From the NCBI GenBank assembly GCA_943330855.2, contig CALQJI020000016.1, positions 1 to 64,000 on the forward strand: a stretch of DNA of 64,000 bases. The letters are read 5' to 3'. Of this stretch, positions 44,263 through 52,480 are shown piece by piece; within the stretch, counting starts at the first letter, position 1; each line of letters opens with the position of its first letter. Origin of the DNA: Klebsiella pneumoniae. GTDB taxonomy: Bacteria > Verrucomicrobiota > Verrucomicrobiia > Limisphaerales > SXTU01. The notes under the pieces are model-generated. The model saw only the letters and a program-made list of their open reading frames with translations. It had not been told where the DNA came from and ran no database searches. The position numbers and the translations under genes were made by a program.

Positions 44263-45401
44263 TGAATCAATCACCAACGCTGGCAGGGCGCGGTGTCCTC
44301 ACCGCGCCGGTCGCGTGTCCGAACGTCGCGACGGCGCGCTCGGGACAGACACGCCCTACGCGCGCTCTCCTTCGTCATTGGTCATTGGTCCTTCTCCTCG
44401 CCTCGCTCACCTTCGCCCGCGCCGCCGTTTGCTGCACCGTCCCCGTCTTCCGCTACGGATTGGACAACTGGCAAGCCGACGCCTTCCGCCTCGAATTCCC
44501 CGCCGCCGCGACGCAGGACGCCAAGCTTGCCGACTTCTTCCGCAACCTCGGCACCGCGCTGCCCGTGAACTTGGAGGCCAAGCCCGGCTCCGGCACGGAA
44601 GCACGCCTCCTCTTCCCGCATCCCGAGGAGGCAACTTCGCCCGTCGTCTGGACCGGCGCGCTCACGCCCGCGAGCCTCGCCACGCTGACCGACTCACCCG
44701 CGCGCAAGGAAATCGCCCGCCGTGTCCTCGCAGGTGAATCCGTCGTGTGGGTGCTCGCCGAGTCCGGCAACAAGGCCGAGGACGACGCCATCGCCGCGCG
44801 GGTCGAGAAGCGGCTGCGCTACTTGGAGCAAGTCGCCATTCTCCAGCCCATTGACCCGAACGACCCGACCAGCAAGCTCGGCCCCGGCCCTGCCCTGCGC
44901 GTGAAGTTCTCGCTGCTGCGTGTCCCCAGCGCTCCAGCCGAGGCCCTCCTCCTCAAAATGCTCGCCGGCCCGAAGCCCACCGCCGAACTCACCACCGGCC
45001 CGTGGCTCGCCGCCGTCTTCGGTCGCGGACGCGTCCTCGGTGCGTGGCCCGCCACCGACTTCGGCGACGCGGAAATCGAGGAAGCCTGCCTCTTCCTCCT
45101 CGGCGCGTGCTCCTGCCAGGTCAAACGCCAAAACCCCGGCTGGGATATGCTGATGAATGTGAACTGGACGGAGGAACTGCGAGCTGCTGCGGAGAAGGCC
45201 AGCAGGGCCGCAACTGCAACAGCGACTGCCCGAGTCACCGACACGGGCAGCAATCACACGAACGAAGTCCAGACCGTGACCATCACCAGCGCTCCCACCG
45301 CGCCGGTCGTCGAGTCGAAGAGCGGCGCGCCAGTGGGCCTCTGGATTGGAGCCGGAGCGTGTGTGGCCATCGGCCTGTTCCTGTTCGCCCGTCGGAGCTA
45401 A
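44259..45401 (+). CDS. Membrane-anchored periplasmic protein of unknown function
   Basis: 380 aa. ATG codons at 44259 and 44262 overlap the preceding stop. The N-terminal about 50 residues are unusual: codons 9-35 come from a GC-rich inverted-repeat-like segment, and the hydrophobic SLVLLLASLTFA is encoded across a 7-nt array (44366-44400). After AAVCC comes a globular domain (RYGLDNWQADAFRLEFP, LLFPHPEEATSPVVW, ESVVWVLAESGNKAED, WLAAVFGRGRVLGAWPA, FLLGACSCQVKRQNPGWDML) and a C-terminal TM helix (GLWIGAGACVAIGLFLFARR). The last Cys-rich motif is reminiscent of PVC proteins accompanying metal or redox systems. Position just before a molybdate-binding-like gene suggests a linked role. I do not recognise the family. 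Confidence 0.7.
   Translation: MMNQSPTLAGRGVLTAPVACPNVATARSGQTRPTRALLRHWSLVLLLASLTFARAAVCCTVPVFRYGLDNWQADAFRLEFPAAATQDAKLADFFRNLGTALPVNLEAKPGSGTEARLLFPHPEEATSPVVWTGALTPASLATLTDSPARKEIARRVLAGESVVWVLAESGNKAEDDAIAARVEKRLRYLEQVAILQPIDPNDPTSKLGPGPALRVKFSLLRVPSAPAEALLLKMLAGPKPTAELTTGPWLAAVFGRGRVLGAWPATDFGDAEIEEACLFLLGACSCQVKRQNPGWDMLMNVNWTEELRAAAEKASRAATATATARVTDTGSNHTNEVQTVTITSAPTAPVVESKSGAPVGLWIGAGACVAIGLFLFARRS
44366..44400. repeat. 7-nt tandem array within the 44259-45401 signal region
   Basis: Five units in exact 7-nt register, among them CGTCATT GGTCATT GGTCC. It codes in frame for part of the hydrophobic leader of the gene. Confidence 0.7.
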
Positions 45402-45414
45402 TCTGTTTTCCACG

Positions 45415-46950
45415 ATGAAGAAACTCGCCGCTCTGCTCTTAACCATCGCAGCCCTGCTCGCGGCGTTGGCGCTGCTCCAACGCAAGGGCACGACATCATC
45501 GAGCACTGCCACCGCGCTCACGGTTTATTGCGCCGCTGGCTTGAAGCAGCCGGTCGAGGCCATCGCGGCGAAGTATCGCGCGGAGTTTGGCGTGGAGGTG
45601 CAGTTGCAATACGGACCCACCGGCGCGCTCATCAGCAATCTCCGCGTCGCCAAGCGCGGCGACCTCTTCATCGCTGCCGACGACGGTTCGATCGCCGACG
45701 CACGGAAATTCGAGTTGATCCGAGAAGTCCTCCCGCTCGTGCGCCAACATCCCGTCATCGCCGTGCGCGCGGGCAACCCGAAGAACATCCGCACGCTCGC
45801 CGACCTGCTGCGCGACGACGTGAAGCTCGCGCTGACCAATCCCGATGCGGCCAGCATCTCCCGCGTGTCCAAGGCCGCGCTCGGCGACACTTGGGCCAAG
45901 CTCGCCGCCCGCGCCACGGTGATGAAGCCCACCGTCACCGAGATTGCCGCCGACCTTTCCCTTGGCGCCGTGGACGCCGCCATCCTCTGGGACGCGACTG
46001 TCCCGCAGTTCAAAGGGCTCGTCGCTGTGGAAGTGCCGGAGCTAAAAGACCGCGTGGAGAACGCCAGCGCCGCTGTCCTCGCGTTCTGTCCGCAGCCCGC
46101 CGCCGCGCTGAAGTTCGCCCGCTACCTCGCCGCGCCGGAGAAGGGCGGCGCGGTGTTTCAATCGCACGGCTTCCAGCTCGCGGACGGCGACAAGTGGGCG
46201 GAGAAACCCGAGTTAATCCTCTACAGCGGCGGCGTGAACCGGCTGGCGATTGAGAAGCTGCTGAAGCTATTCGCCGACCGCGAGGGCGTGAACGTCACCA
46301 CCGTCTTCAACGGCTGCGGCGTGCTATGCGCCACGATGAAGACGATGGACTCCGCCACCTCGCCGCGCTTCCCGGACGCCTACTACGCCTGCGACCTGTG
46401 TTTCGTGCCGCCGGTCGCCGCGCAGTTCCCCGAGGCCTTCCTGCTCACCGAAACGGAGATCGGCATCGTGGTGCGCAAGGGCAATCCCAAGAATGTGAAG
46501 ACCCTCGCTGACCTCGCGCAGCCCGGCCTCAAGCTCGGCCTGTGCAACGCGGAGCAAAGCACGCTCGGCTTCATGACGCGCGGGATGCTCAAGCAGACCG
46601 GCCTGCTCGACTCCGTTCGCAAGAACGTCGTCGTCGAGGTGCCCACGGCGGACTTCCTCATCAACCAGATGCGCGCGGGTGGCTTGGAGGCGGCGGTGGT
46701 TTATCGCGTAAACGCCGCGCCGCAGGCCGAGCACCTCGAGTTCTTCCCCATCAAGCACGAGGGCGCGAAGGCGATTCAGCCCTTCGCCGTCCGCGAGCGT
46801 TCGCCGAACCGCCAGCTCGCGCGACGGCTGCTGGACTTGCTGAAGGCGAATCGTGGCGAGTTCGAGGCCGCCGGCTTCCAATGGCGCGGCAACGAGCCGG
46901 CGCTCAAGAGCAAGGACATAAAGGTGCCGGAGTATCTGCTGGAGAAGTGA
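45415..46950 (+). CDS. Double ModA-like molybdate/oxyanion-binding protein
   Basis: 511 aa from the ATG at 45415. A TM/signal anchor (LAALLLTIAALLAALALL) precedes two tandem type-2 periplasmic-binding domains. Domain 1 spans about 35-280 (LTVYCAAGLKQPVEAIAAK, GPTGALISNL, GDLFIAADDGSIADA) and domain 2 about 285-505 (LILYSGGVNRLAIEKLL, TVFNGCGVLCATMKTMD, YACDLCFVPPVA, EIGIVVRKGNPKNVKTLADL). Both have the ModA layout, and each ends with a helix-rich lobe. Molybdate, tungstate or another oxyanion is plausible. No ModB/ModC genes are adjacent, which is odd for a transporter. moaD and moaE are about 10 kb away. Domain 2 has extra Cys residues (CGVLC, CDLC) unusual for ModA. Confidence 0.85.
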   Translation: MKKLAALLLTIAALLAALALLQRKGTTSSSTATALTVYCAAGLKQPVEAIAAKYRAEFGVEVQLQYGPTGALISNLRVAKRGDLFIAADDGSIADARKFELIREVLPLVRQHPVIAVRAGNPKNIRTLADLLRDDVKLALTNPDAASISRVSKAALGDTWAKLAARATVMKPTVTEIAADLSLGAVDAAILWDATVPQFKGLVAVEVPELKDRVENASAAVLAFCPQPAAALKFARYLAAPEKGGAVFQSHGFQLADGDKWAEKPELILYSGGVNRLAIEKLLKLFADREGVNVTTVFNGCGVLCATMKTMDSATSPRFPDAYYACDLCFVPPVAAQFPEAFLLTETEIGIVVRKGNPKNVKTLADLAQPGLKLGLCNAEQSTLGFMTRGMLKQTGLLDSVRKNVVVEVPTADFLINQMRAGGLEAAVVYRVNAAPQAEHLEFFPIKHEGAKAIQPFAVRERSPNRQLARRLLDLLKANRGEFEAAGFQWRGNEPALKSKDIKVPEYLLEK

Positions 46951-47104
46951 GCTGGTAGGGCGAGACTCCGTCGAGCCCCACTTGCCGACGCAGGAGGCGC
47001 GAGCTTAGCGAGATTCTTCGTCATCGCTGCCACCGCCGAGATGCTCGCTGGGCTCGCCTCGCTCCGCTCGAGATGGGGTTCGACGGAGTCTCGCCCTACC
47101 AGCT
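46950..47104. repeat. MITE-like inverted-repeat element, family C copy 1
   Basis: 155 bp with 31-bp terminal arms (46950-46980 and 47074-47104, core GTAGGGCGAGACTCCGTCG) differing at one position. It starts on the final A of the ModA-like stop codon and ends inside the amidohydrolase stop. A diverged copy sits inside a gene at 54842-54999. Confidence 0.92.
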
Positions 47105-48860
47105 ACTTCGTCTCCCAAACCACTTTGCCGCCCACCATCGTGAGCAGCACCTTGGTCTGCGCGATTTTGTCCTCCGGGCACGTGAGCAGGTCGGTGTCGA
47201 GGAGGGCGAGGTCGGCGAGCTTGCCGGGTTCGAGCGAGCCGGTGCGTGTTTCTTTGAAGAGCAGCTTCGCGTTGTTGATGGTGTAGAAGCGCAGCGCCTG
47301 CTCACGGCTCAGAGCTTCCTCGGGATGCAACTGGCCCTCATGCCACTTGGCGCGACGCGTGATGGCGGTGGCCATGCCGAGAAAGGGGTTGTAGGGATTC
47401 ACGCTGCGGAACGAGCCGATTTTCTGCATGTGGTCCGAGCCGCCGCCGACCACGCCGCCCGCCGCGAAGATGCTCTTCAGCGGCTGGAAGTAACGCAGCC
47501 GGTCGTAGCCGAACTGCTTCGTGAGCGTGCGGGTGTCGAGGTAAAGCCACGCGGGCTGGATGTCGAGGACCACGCCGAGGCGCGCGGCGGTCTCGACGGA
47601 TTCCTTGCTCATGAAGTTGCTGTGCGTGACGCACGCACGGGTCTGGCGGATGGGCAAACCTTCCTTCGCCAATTCGTCGTAAACCTCCATCAGCGTGTGG
47701 ACCGCGCCGTCGCCGACGGAGTGCGCGGTGAACTGGAGGCCGCTCTCGACGGCGGTGCGGACCATCGGCTTGAGGCGGTCCTTGGGAATGAACAGCACGC
47801 CGCGATACGTCGGGTCCGTGATGGAGTAAATCTCGCTCAAGCCCCACGGCTCCCTCATGTAGGCGCTGCCCGTGAGCATCCCGCCGTCGAGGAACATCTT
47901 GATGCCGATGATGCGCACCCAATCGTCGTTTTCCGTGTGCAGCGGGTGCTTGGCCACGGCGCGGATGCTCTCCTGAATCTTCGCCAACTCGCCGAGCGAG
48001 CCGACGCCTTGCGACGCGCTCACGCGCACGGTCAACGCCCCCGCGTCGCGCAACTTCGCGTAGCTCTCGATGGCCCCGAGGCCGGCATTGCGGTCGCAGA
48101 TAGTCGTGATGCCGACGGAGTTGTAGTCCTTGAAGAGCGCCACAAGCCGCTCAGTGCGCTGGGCCTCGGTCGCGCTGCGCGCACCGGTGTTGCCGGTTTT
48201 GAAGTAGTTGCCGGACGTGCGGAGGATACCCGTCGGTTCACCGCTCGCGTCCCTCTCGACCTTGCCCGGCACGCCGGCGGGAATCTGGAAGTTGCGGTCA
48301 ATCTTGTTGAGCTGAAGCGCCAGTGAGTTGACCGAGGCGTCGGGGCCGGTCTGGAAGGCGACGGGATGCTTCGGCGCGGCGGCGTCCAGCTCGGCGCGCG
48401 TGGGGTAACGCTGCTCCTTCAGTCGTGTGATGAATATCTGTGAGGTCGTAATCCACTGGCCCTCCGGTGCGATAGCCGCGCGCGACCGGATGTAGGCGAG
48501 CACGTGCGCAATGGACTCCATCTCGGGCATCGCGTGGTCGAACTCATACATACTCGCGCCGCTCGGGTGCGTGTGGGAGTCCATGAGGCCGGGGATGACG
48601 AGTCGGCCCTTGGCGTCCACGATGCGCGTGTTCGGACCGGCGAGTTTGGCGATGTCCGCGTTGCTGCCGACGGCGAGGATTTTGTCGCCGCGCACGGCGA
48701 TGGCTTGGGCGAGGCTGAACTTCGCGTCCACGGTGGCGACCTTGGCGTTGCGCAGGATGAAGTCGGCTGGCTCGGCTGCGAGCAGCGTGACCACGGCGGT
48801 CAGCAGAAACACCGATGGCAGAGCGCGGAGAAATTGGCGTCGAAACAAACGGCTGAACAT
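47103..48860 (-). CDS. YtcJ-like metal-dependent amidohydrolase
   Basis: 585 aa from the ATG at 48860. A short signal region (LRALPSVFLLTAVVTLLAA) is followed by the amidohydrolase fold: FILRNAKVATVDAKFSLAQA, GLMDSHTHPSGA (HxH metal ligands), GIKMFLDGGMLTGSA, AHSVGDGAVH and VVGGGSDHMQKIGS (His and Asp ligands). The C-terminal PGKLADLALLD is the usual closing strand. YtcJ-type enzymes hydrolyse amide or imide bonds; substrate not predictable. The stop overlaps the family C element. Divergent from the secreted protein at 48993. Confidence 0.9.
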   Translation of the reverse strand: MFSRLFRRQFLRALPSVFLLTAVVTLLAAEPADFILRNAKVATVDAKFSLAQAIAVRGDKILAVGSNADIAKLAGPNTRIVDAKGRLVIPGLMDSHTHPSGASMYEFDHAMPEMESIAHVLAYIRSRAAIAPEGQWITTSQIFITRLKEQRYPTRAELDAAAPKHPVAFQTGPDASVNSLALQLNKIDRNFQIPAGVPGKVERDASGEPTGILRTSGNYFKTGNTGARSATEAQRTERLVALFKDYNSVGITTICDRNAGLGAIESYAKLRDAGALTVRVSASQGVGSLGELAKIQESIRAVAKHPLHTENDDWVRIIGIKMFLDGGMLTGSAYMREPWGLSEIYSITDPTYRGVLFIPKDRLKPMVRTAVESGLQFTAHSVGDGAVHTLMEVYDELAKEGLPIRQTRACVTHSNFMSKESVETAARLGVVLDIQPAWLYLDTRTLTKQFGYDRLRYFQPLKSIFAAGGVVGGGSDHMQKIGSFRSVNPYNPFLGMATAITRRAKWHEGQLHPEEALSREQALRFYTINNAKLLFKETRTGSLEPGKLADLALLDTDLLTCPEDKIAQTKVLLTMVGGKVVWETK

Positions 48861-48912
48861 GGTTTTAATAATGCTGACATGAGTGCGCGTGGACAAATGG
48901 AATCTGGTTGGT

Positions 48913-48986
48913 GGAGCGCGGATGCCCACGTCCGCAGCCGATGCGAGCCGTGGCGCACGGGCTGCGGACGTGGGCGTCCACGCTCC
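48913..48986. repeat. Inverted repeat, family B copy 2
   Basis: 27-bp arms (48913-48939 and 48960-48986) carrying the same GGATGCCCACGTCCG-type core as the element at 29359-29413, with two mismatches. It lies in the divergent region between the amidohydrolase and the next gene, or in the first codons of the latter if an upstream start is used. Confidence 0.9.
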
Positions 48987-48992
48987 ATCCGT

Positions 48993-49943
48993 TTGGGCGG
49001 ACGCAGCCTGAACTGGGGCGCGCTAGCCTGCGCGGTGGTTTTGCTGGCGTCGCTGTTGCCCGCCTCCGCCGCCACGCTCATCTACCGCACCACCTTCGAG
49101 TCCTTCGAGGGCTACAACCCCAGCTTCACCTTGAGCGGGCAGAACAACTGGACGCACGAAGGGTCCGGCGGCAACGGCCTGGTGAACGGTTTCATTCCCG
49201 GCGCCGGCCAGTCGGCTTACATCGGCTTCACGCCGCCCAGCCCGACGGAGTTCACCAGCGTCTGGCGACCGGTGAATCTCGCGCCGGTGCCAACGAACCT
49301 GAGCGTCGTGACCTTCTCCGTCACGATGCTGGTGATGGATTCCAGCAACGGGCGGCGCGACGACTTCCGCTGGAGCATCTACAACACGAACGGCGCGCGG
49401 CTCGTCTCGTTGGACTTCGATAACTCCACCGAAGGCATCAACTACGGGCTGGACGACGGCGCGGGTTTTGCCGCGACGGGCCGCCAGTTCACGCGCGGTG
49501 CGGTGCATGAACTGACCCTCACCATGAACTTCCCGCGCAACCGCTGGCAGGCCGCGCTCGACGGCGTCGTGCTCACCGCGCCGCTGCCGCTCACCACAAC
49601 GGGCGCCGCGCTGAACCTCGGCGACATCACCGCAGTCTGGGCCATCCGCACGCTGGGCAACGCGGGGAACAACCACCTCGTGTTCGACAACTATCAGATT
49701 GCCGGCGAGTCGCGCGTCTCGGTGCCATCGCTGCTTTCCGCGACGCGGCAGGGCGATGGCTTCCTGCGCCTGACCGTGCAAGCGGAACAGGCGACGCGGA
49801 ACGCGATCGAGGTCTCGACGAACCTGACGCGGTGGGACGCCGTAGTGACGAACAGCGCGCTGGACGGGCTGTTCGATGTGCTGGATGGCGCGCCGCAGAC
49901 TTTGCCACGGCGTTTCTACCGAGTGCGGCTGGCGGAGCCGTAG
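48993..49943 (+). CDS. Secreted LamG-like/extracellular beta-sandwich protein
   Basis: About 316 aa from a TTG at 48993; ATGs at 48879 and 48897 would give a repeat-derived, Arg-rich extension. A signal peptide (GALACAVVLLASLLPASA) is followed by a beta-sandwich resembling PEP-CTERM-associated or LamG-like domains: YRTTFESFEGYNPSFTLSGQ, VTMLVMDSSNGRRDDFRWSI, LTLTMNFPRNRWQAALDGV, NAGNNHLVFDNYQIAG. The C-terminal about 80 residues (FLRLTVQAEQATRNAIEVST, NLTRWDAVVTNSALDGLFDV, RRFYRVRL) are the PVC-type domain that ends with FYRVR. Likely secreted and carbohydrate-associated (inference). The start decision is uncertain. Confidence 0.65.
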   Translation: MGGRSLNWGALACAVVLLASLLPASAATLIYRTTFESFEGYNPSFTLSGQNNWTHEGSGGNGLVNGFIPGAGQSAYIGFTPPSPTEFTSVWRPVNLAPVPTNLSVVTFSVTMLVMDSSNGRRDDFRWSIYNTNGARLVSLDFDNSTEGINYGLDDGAGFAATGRQFTRGAVHELTLTMNFPRNRWQAALDGVVLTAPLPLTTTGAALNLGDITAVWAIRTLGNAGNNHLVFDNYQIAGESRVSVPSLLSATRQGDGFLRLTVQAEQATRNAIEVSTNLTRWDAVVTNSALDGLFDVLDGAPQTLPRRFYRVRLAEP

Positions 49944-49947
49944 TGTA

Positions 49948-50042
49948 GTGCCGGCGGTTTGCAACCGCCGTGATGCGCGTTGGCTGGGTGAACGCTTCTT
50001 GTCTGACTATTGCCACGGACGGCGGTTACAAACCGCCGGCAC
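49948..50042. repeat. Inverted repeat, family D
   Basis: 24-bp arms (49948-49971 and 50019-50042, core GCCGGCGGTTTGCAACCGCC) with one mismatch and a 47-nt middle. It fills the space between convergent genes ending at 49943 and 50053. Each arm is itself nearly palindromic. Confidence 0.9.
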
Positions 50043-50052
50043 GAGCTCCCGC

Positions 50053-51594
50053 CTACTTCGTCTTCGCCTTCTTCTTCGCCTCGCCGCCGGGCGCGGGCCA
50101 GGGCTTGGTCGGGTCCATCCGCTTGTAATCTGCTTCCGTCGGGCCGCCGCCGAATTGCTTCCAGTAGAGTTCAGCGAAGGGATTGAGTTTGGGACCGACG
50201 ACCTTTTCGTTCACTAGGAGCGGCTGGCAGTCGGCCCACCACTGGTCGTAGGCGGTGGCGAGTTGCTTCACCACTTCGGGGTTTTGCGCGGCCACGTCGG
50301 TCTGCTGGCCGGGGTCGGCCTTCACATCGAAGAGCTGCCACTTGGGCTCCGCGCCGCCGTTCGGGGAGATAAGTTGCCAGCGCGTGTTGCGCACGCTGCA
50401 CATGGCGAACTTCGCGAGGTTCGGGTCGGACATCTTTGGCCAGCGACCGAGATGCGTGACTTGAACGCGGTCGGGCAGCGTGCCGGTCGGCTTCTCCAGC
50501 AAAGACACGAGGCTGCGGCCCTCGACTTGGGGTTTCACTGCGTCGGGGATTTTAGCGCCTGCGATTTCGGCGATGGTCGGGAAGAAGTCAATGTGCGCCG
50601 CGAGCACGCCGCAGTCGGCGGGTTTCAGCGTGCCGGGCCAGCGCCAGAAGGAACTCGCGCGCGTGCCGCCGAGCCACGTGGTGCCTTTGCTGCCGCGCAT
50701 CCCGGCGTTCCAGACGGGCACGCCGGCGGTGCCGCCGTTGTCATTCATGAAGATGACAAGGGTGTCTTTCGCGATGCCCCACTCGTCGAGCTTGGCCAGC
50801 ACCTTGCCGACGTTTTGGTCAATGTTGTGGACCATGCCGAGGAAGCTCGCTGCTTGGTCGCTCGGGGCCTTGTCGGCGTAGAGGGCTTTGTCCTCGGGGC
50901 GCGCGTGGTAAGGCCCGTGCGGGGCGTTGGAAGGGATGTAGGCGAAGAAGGGTTTGCCGCTCTTGCGCTGCGAATCCATCCACTGCGTCGCTTGGCCGTA
51001 GAGGACATCAGTGCAGTAGCCTTTGGTCTGCTCGAACTTGCCGTTGTGCAGGATGGCGGGGTTGAAATACGAGTTGCCGGGCGCATCGCCGCCGCTGCCT
51101 GGATAGCTCTGGCCGATGCCGCCCGCGCCGTGGATGAAGACTTCGTCGAAGCCGCGCCGGCCGGGCTGATACTCGGCTTCGTCACCGAGGTGCCACTTGC
51201 CGAAAATGCCGGTGGTGTAGCCGGTGGTCTTGAGCACTTGCGCGAGTGTCGTCGCCTTCAGCGTGAGGCGCTCGCGCTCGAGGATGGTGTGGGTGATGCC
51301 GTTCTTGAACTCGTGCCGCCCCGTGAAAAGCGCGCTGCGGGTGGGCGCGCAGGTGGGGCTGACGTGGAAGTCCGTGAAGCGCACGCCCTCTGCGTGGAGG
51401 CGGTCGAGGTGCGGGGTCTTGAGCAGCGGATTGCCGTGCGCGGAGACGTCGCCGTAGCCTTGGTCGTCGGTGAAGAAGAAGACGATGTTCGGGCGCTTGC
51501 CGGCGAGCGCGGCGGAGGCTTGGCCGCAAAGAACGGAGAGCAGCGCGAGGAGAAGAACACGGACGAGTGAGGTTTTCATGCGTTCGGAATTCAT
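50053..51594 (-). CDS. Secreted sulfatase (arylsulfatase family S1)
   Basis: 513 aa. Signal peptide VLLLALLSVLCGQASA; an in-frame ATG at 51579 is an alternative start. PNIVFFFTDDQGYGDV provides the two N-terminal metal Asp residues. The formylglycine motif CAPTRSALFTGR puts the nucleophile at Cys82, in the C-x-P-(S/T)-R form that needs formylglycine-generating enzyme, which is not in the window. GIFGKWHLGD, SNAPHGPY and IFMNDNGGTAGV complete the active site. It removes sulfate esters, most likely from sulfated polysaccharides. The C-terminal tail is Lys-rich. Confidence 0.93.
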   Translation of the reverse strand: MNSERMKTSLVRVLLLALLSVLCGQASAALAGKRPNIVFFFTDDQGYGDVSAHGNPLLKTPHLDRLHAEGVRFTDFHVSPTCAPTRSALFTGRHEFKNGITHTILERERLTLKATTLAQVLKTTGYTTGIFGKWHLGDEAEYQPGRRGFDEVFIHGAGGIGQSYPGSGGDAPGNSYFNPAILHNGKFEQTKGYCTDVLYGQATQWMDSQRKSGKPFFAYIPSNAPHGPYHARPEDKALYADKAPSDQAASFLGMVHNIDQNVGKVLAKLDEWGIAKDTLVIFMNDNGGTAGVPVWNAGMRGSKGTTWLGGTRASSFWRWPGTLKPADCGVLAAHIDFFPTIAEIAGAKIPDAVKPQVEGRSLVSLLEKPTGTLPDRVQVTHLGRWPKMSDPNLAKFAMCSVRNTRWQLISPNGGAEPKWQLFDVKADPGQQTDVAAQNPEVVKQLATAYDQWWADCQPLLVNEKVVGPKLNPFAELYWKQFGGGPTEADYKRMDPTKPWPAPGGEAKKKAKTK

Positions 51595-51632
51595 GCCCGA
51601 AAGGACGCGGCAAGGCGAGCGGAAGTCACACC

Positions 51633-51763
51633 GTGGCTGCGACGCCCCGTCGCAAAAAGGTGAGCGCGGCGCCTCGCCGCGTGCCTGGCGGGCGCATTGT
51701 TGGGTTCGCCGAAGGCGACGAGGGCGTCGCCACCACAGGACTGCGACTTGGCGTCGCAGCTAC
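51633..51763. repeat. Inverted repeat, family G
   Basis: 22-bp arms (51633-51654 and 51742-51763, core GCTGCGACGCC) with three mismatches and an 87-nt middle. The right arm contains the stop codon of the trpG/pabA gene at 51760-51762. Confidence 0.8.
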
Positions 51764-52335
51764 TTCCGCTGCTCCAGCTTCAAGAAGTTTCCCATGAGCT
51801 GGCGGCCGTGCTCGGTGAGGATGCTCTCGGGATGAAACTGCACGCCCCAGATGGGCAACTCGCGATGGCGCACGCCCATGATTTCGCCCTCCTCGGTCTC
51901 GGCGGTGATTTCGAGGCAGGCAGGGAGGGTGTCGCGCTTGATGACGAGGGAGTGGTAGCGCGTGGCGTTGAACGGGCTGGGGATACCGGCGAAGAGGTCT
52001 TCGCCGTTGTGCCGGATGGGCGAGGTCTTGCCGTGCATCATGCGGTAGTTCACGACCACTTCGCCGCCGAAGGTGTGGCCGATGCACTGGTGGCCGAGGC
52101 AGACGCCGAAGAGCGGAATGTGCGGCCCGAACGTGCGGATGATGTCGTTGGAGAGGCCGGCCTCACGCGGGGAACAGGGGCCGGGCGAGACGAGGATGCG
52201 CTCGGGCTTCAGGTCGCGGATTTGGTCCAGGGTGATTTCGTCGTTGCGGACGACGCGGAGGTCGGCCCGCAGCTCGCCGAGATACTGGACGAGGTTGAAG
52301 GTGAACGAGTCGTAGTTGTCGATGACGAGAATCAT
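51760..52335 (-). CDS. Glutamine amidotransferase, anthranilate/aminodeoxychorismate synthase component II
   Basis: 191 aa, class I glutaminase. [19 protein letters not shown] and the oxyanion motif [14 protein letters not shown] are typical of TrpG/PabA. The nucleophile is Cys79 in [10 protein letters not shown], and the His-Glu pair is in WGVQFHPES near residue 170. It supplies ammonia to TrpE (anthranilate) or PabB (folate). No component I is nearby, so TrpG and PabA cannot be told apart; single genes often serve both. The stop lies in the family G repeat. Confidence 0.93.
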   Translation of the reverse strand: MILVIDNYDSFTFNLVQYLGELRADLRVVRNDEITLDQIRDLKPERILVSPGPCSPREAGLSNDIIRTFGPHIPLFGVCLGHQCIGHTFGGEVVVNYRMMHGKTSPIRHNGEDLFAGIPSPFNATRYHSLVIKRDTLPACLEITAETEEGEIMGVRHRELPIWGVQFHPESILTEHGRQLMGNFLKLEQRK

Positions 52336-52480
52336 GGTGCGAACGCGGGCAGGAAGTTAGCGGTGACGCCCGGTCTTGGGAACACGAAATCGAGCCGTGG
52401 CTGCGCGACGAGTGCCGTTCTCGCCGTTCATTTCTATGCTTTCCTGCCAAGTGCCTTTGCCCTAACAATACGAAGAACTC

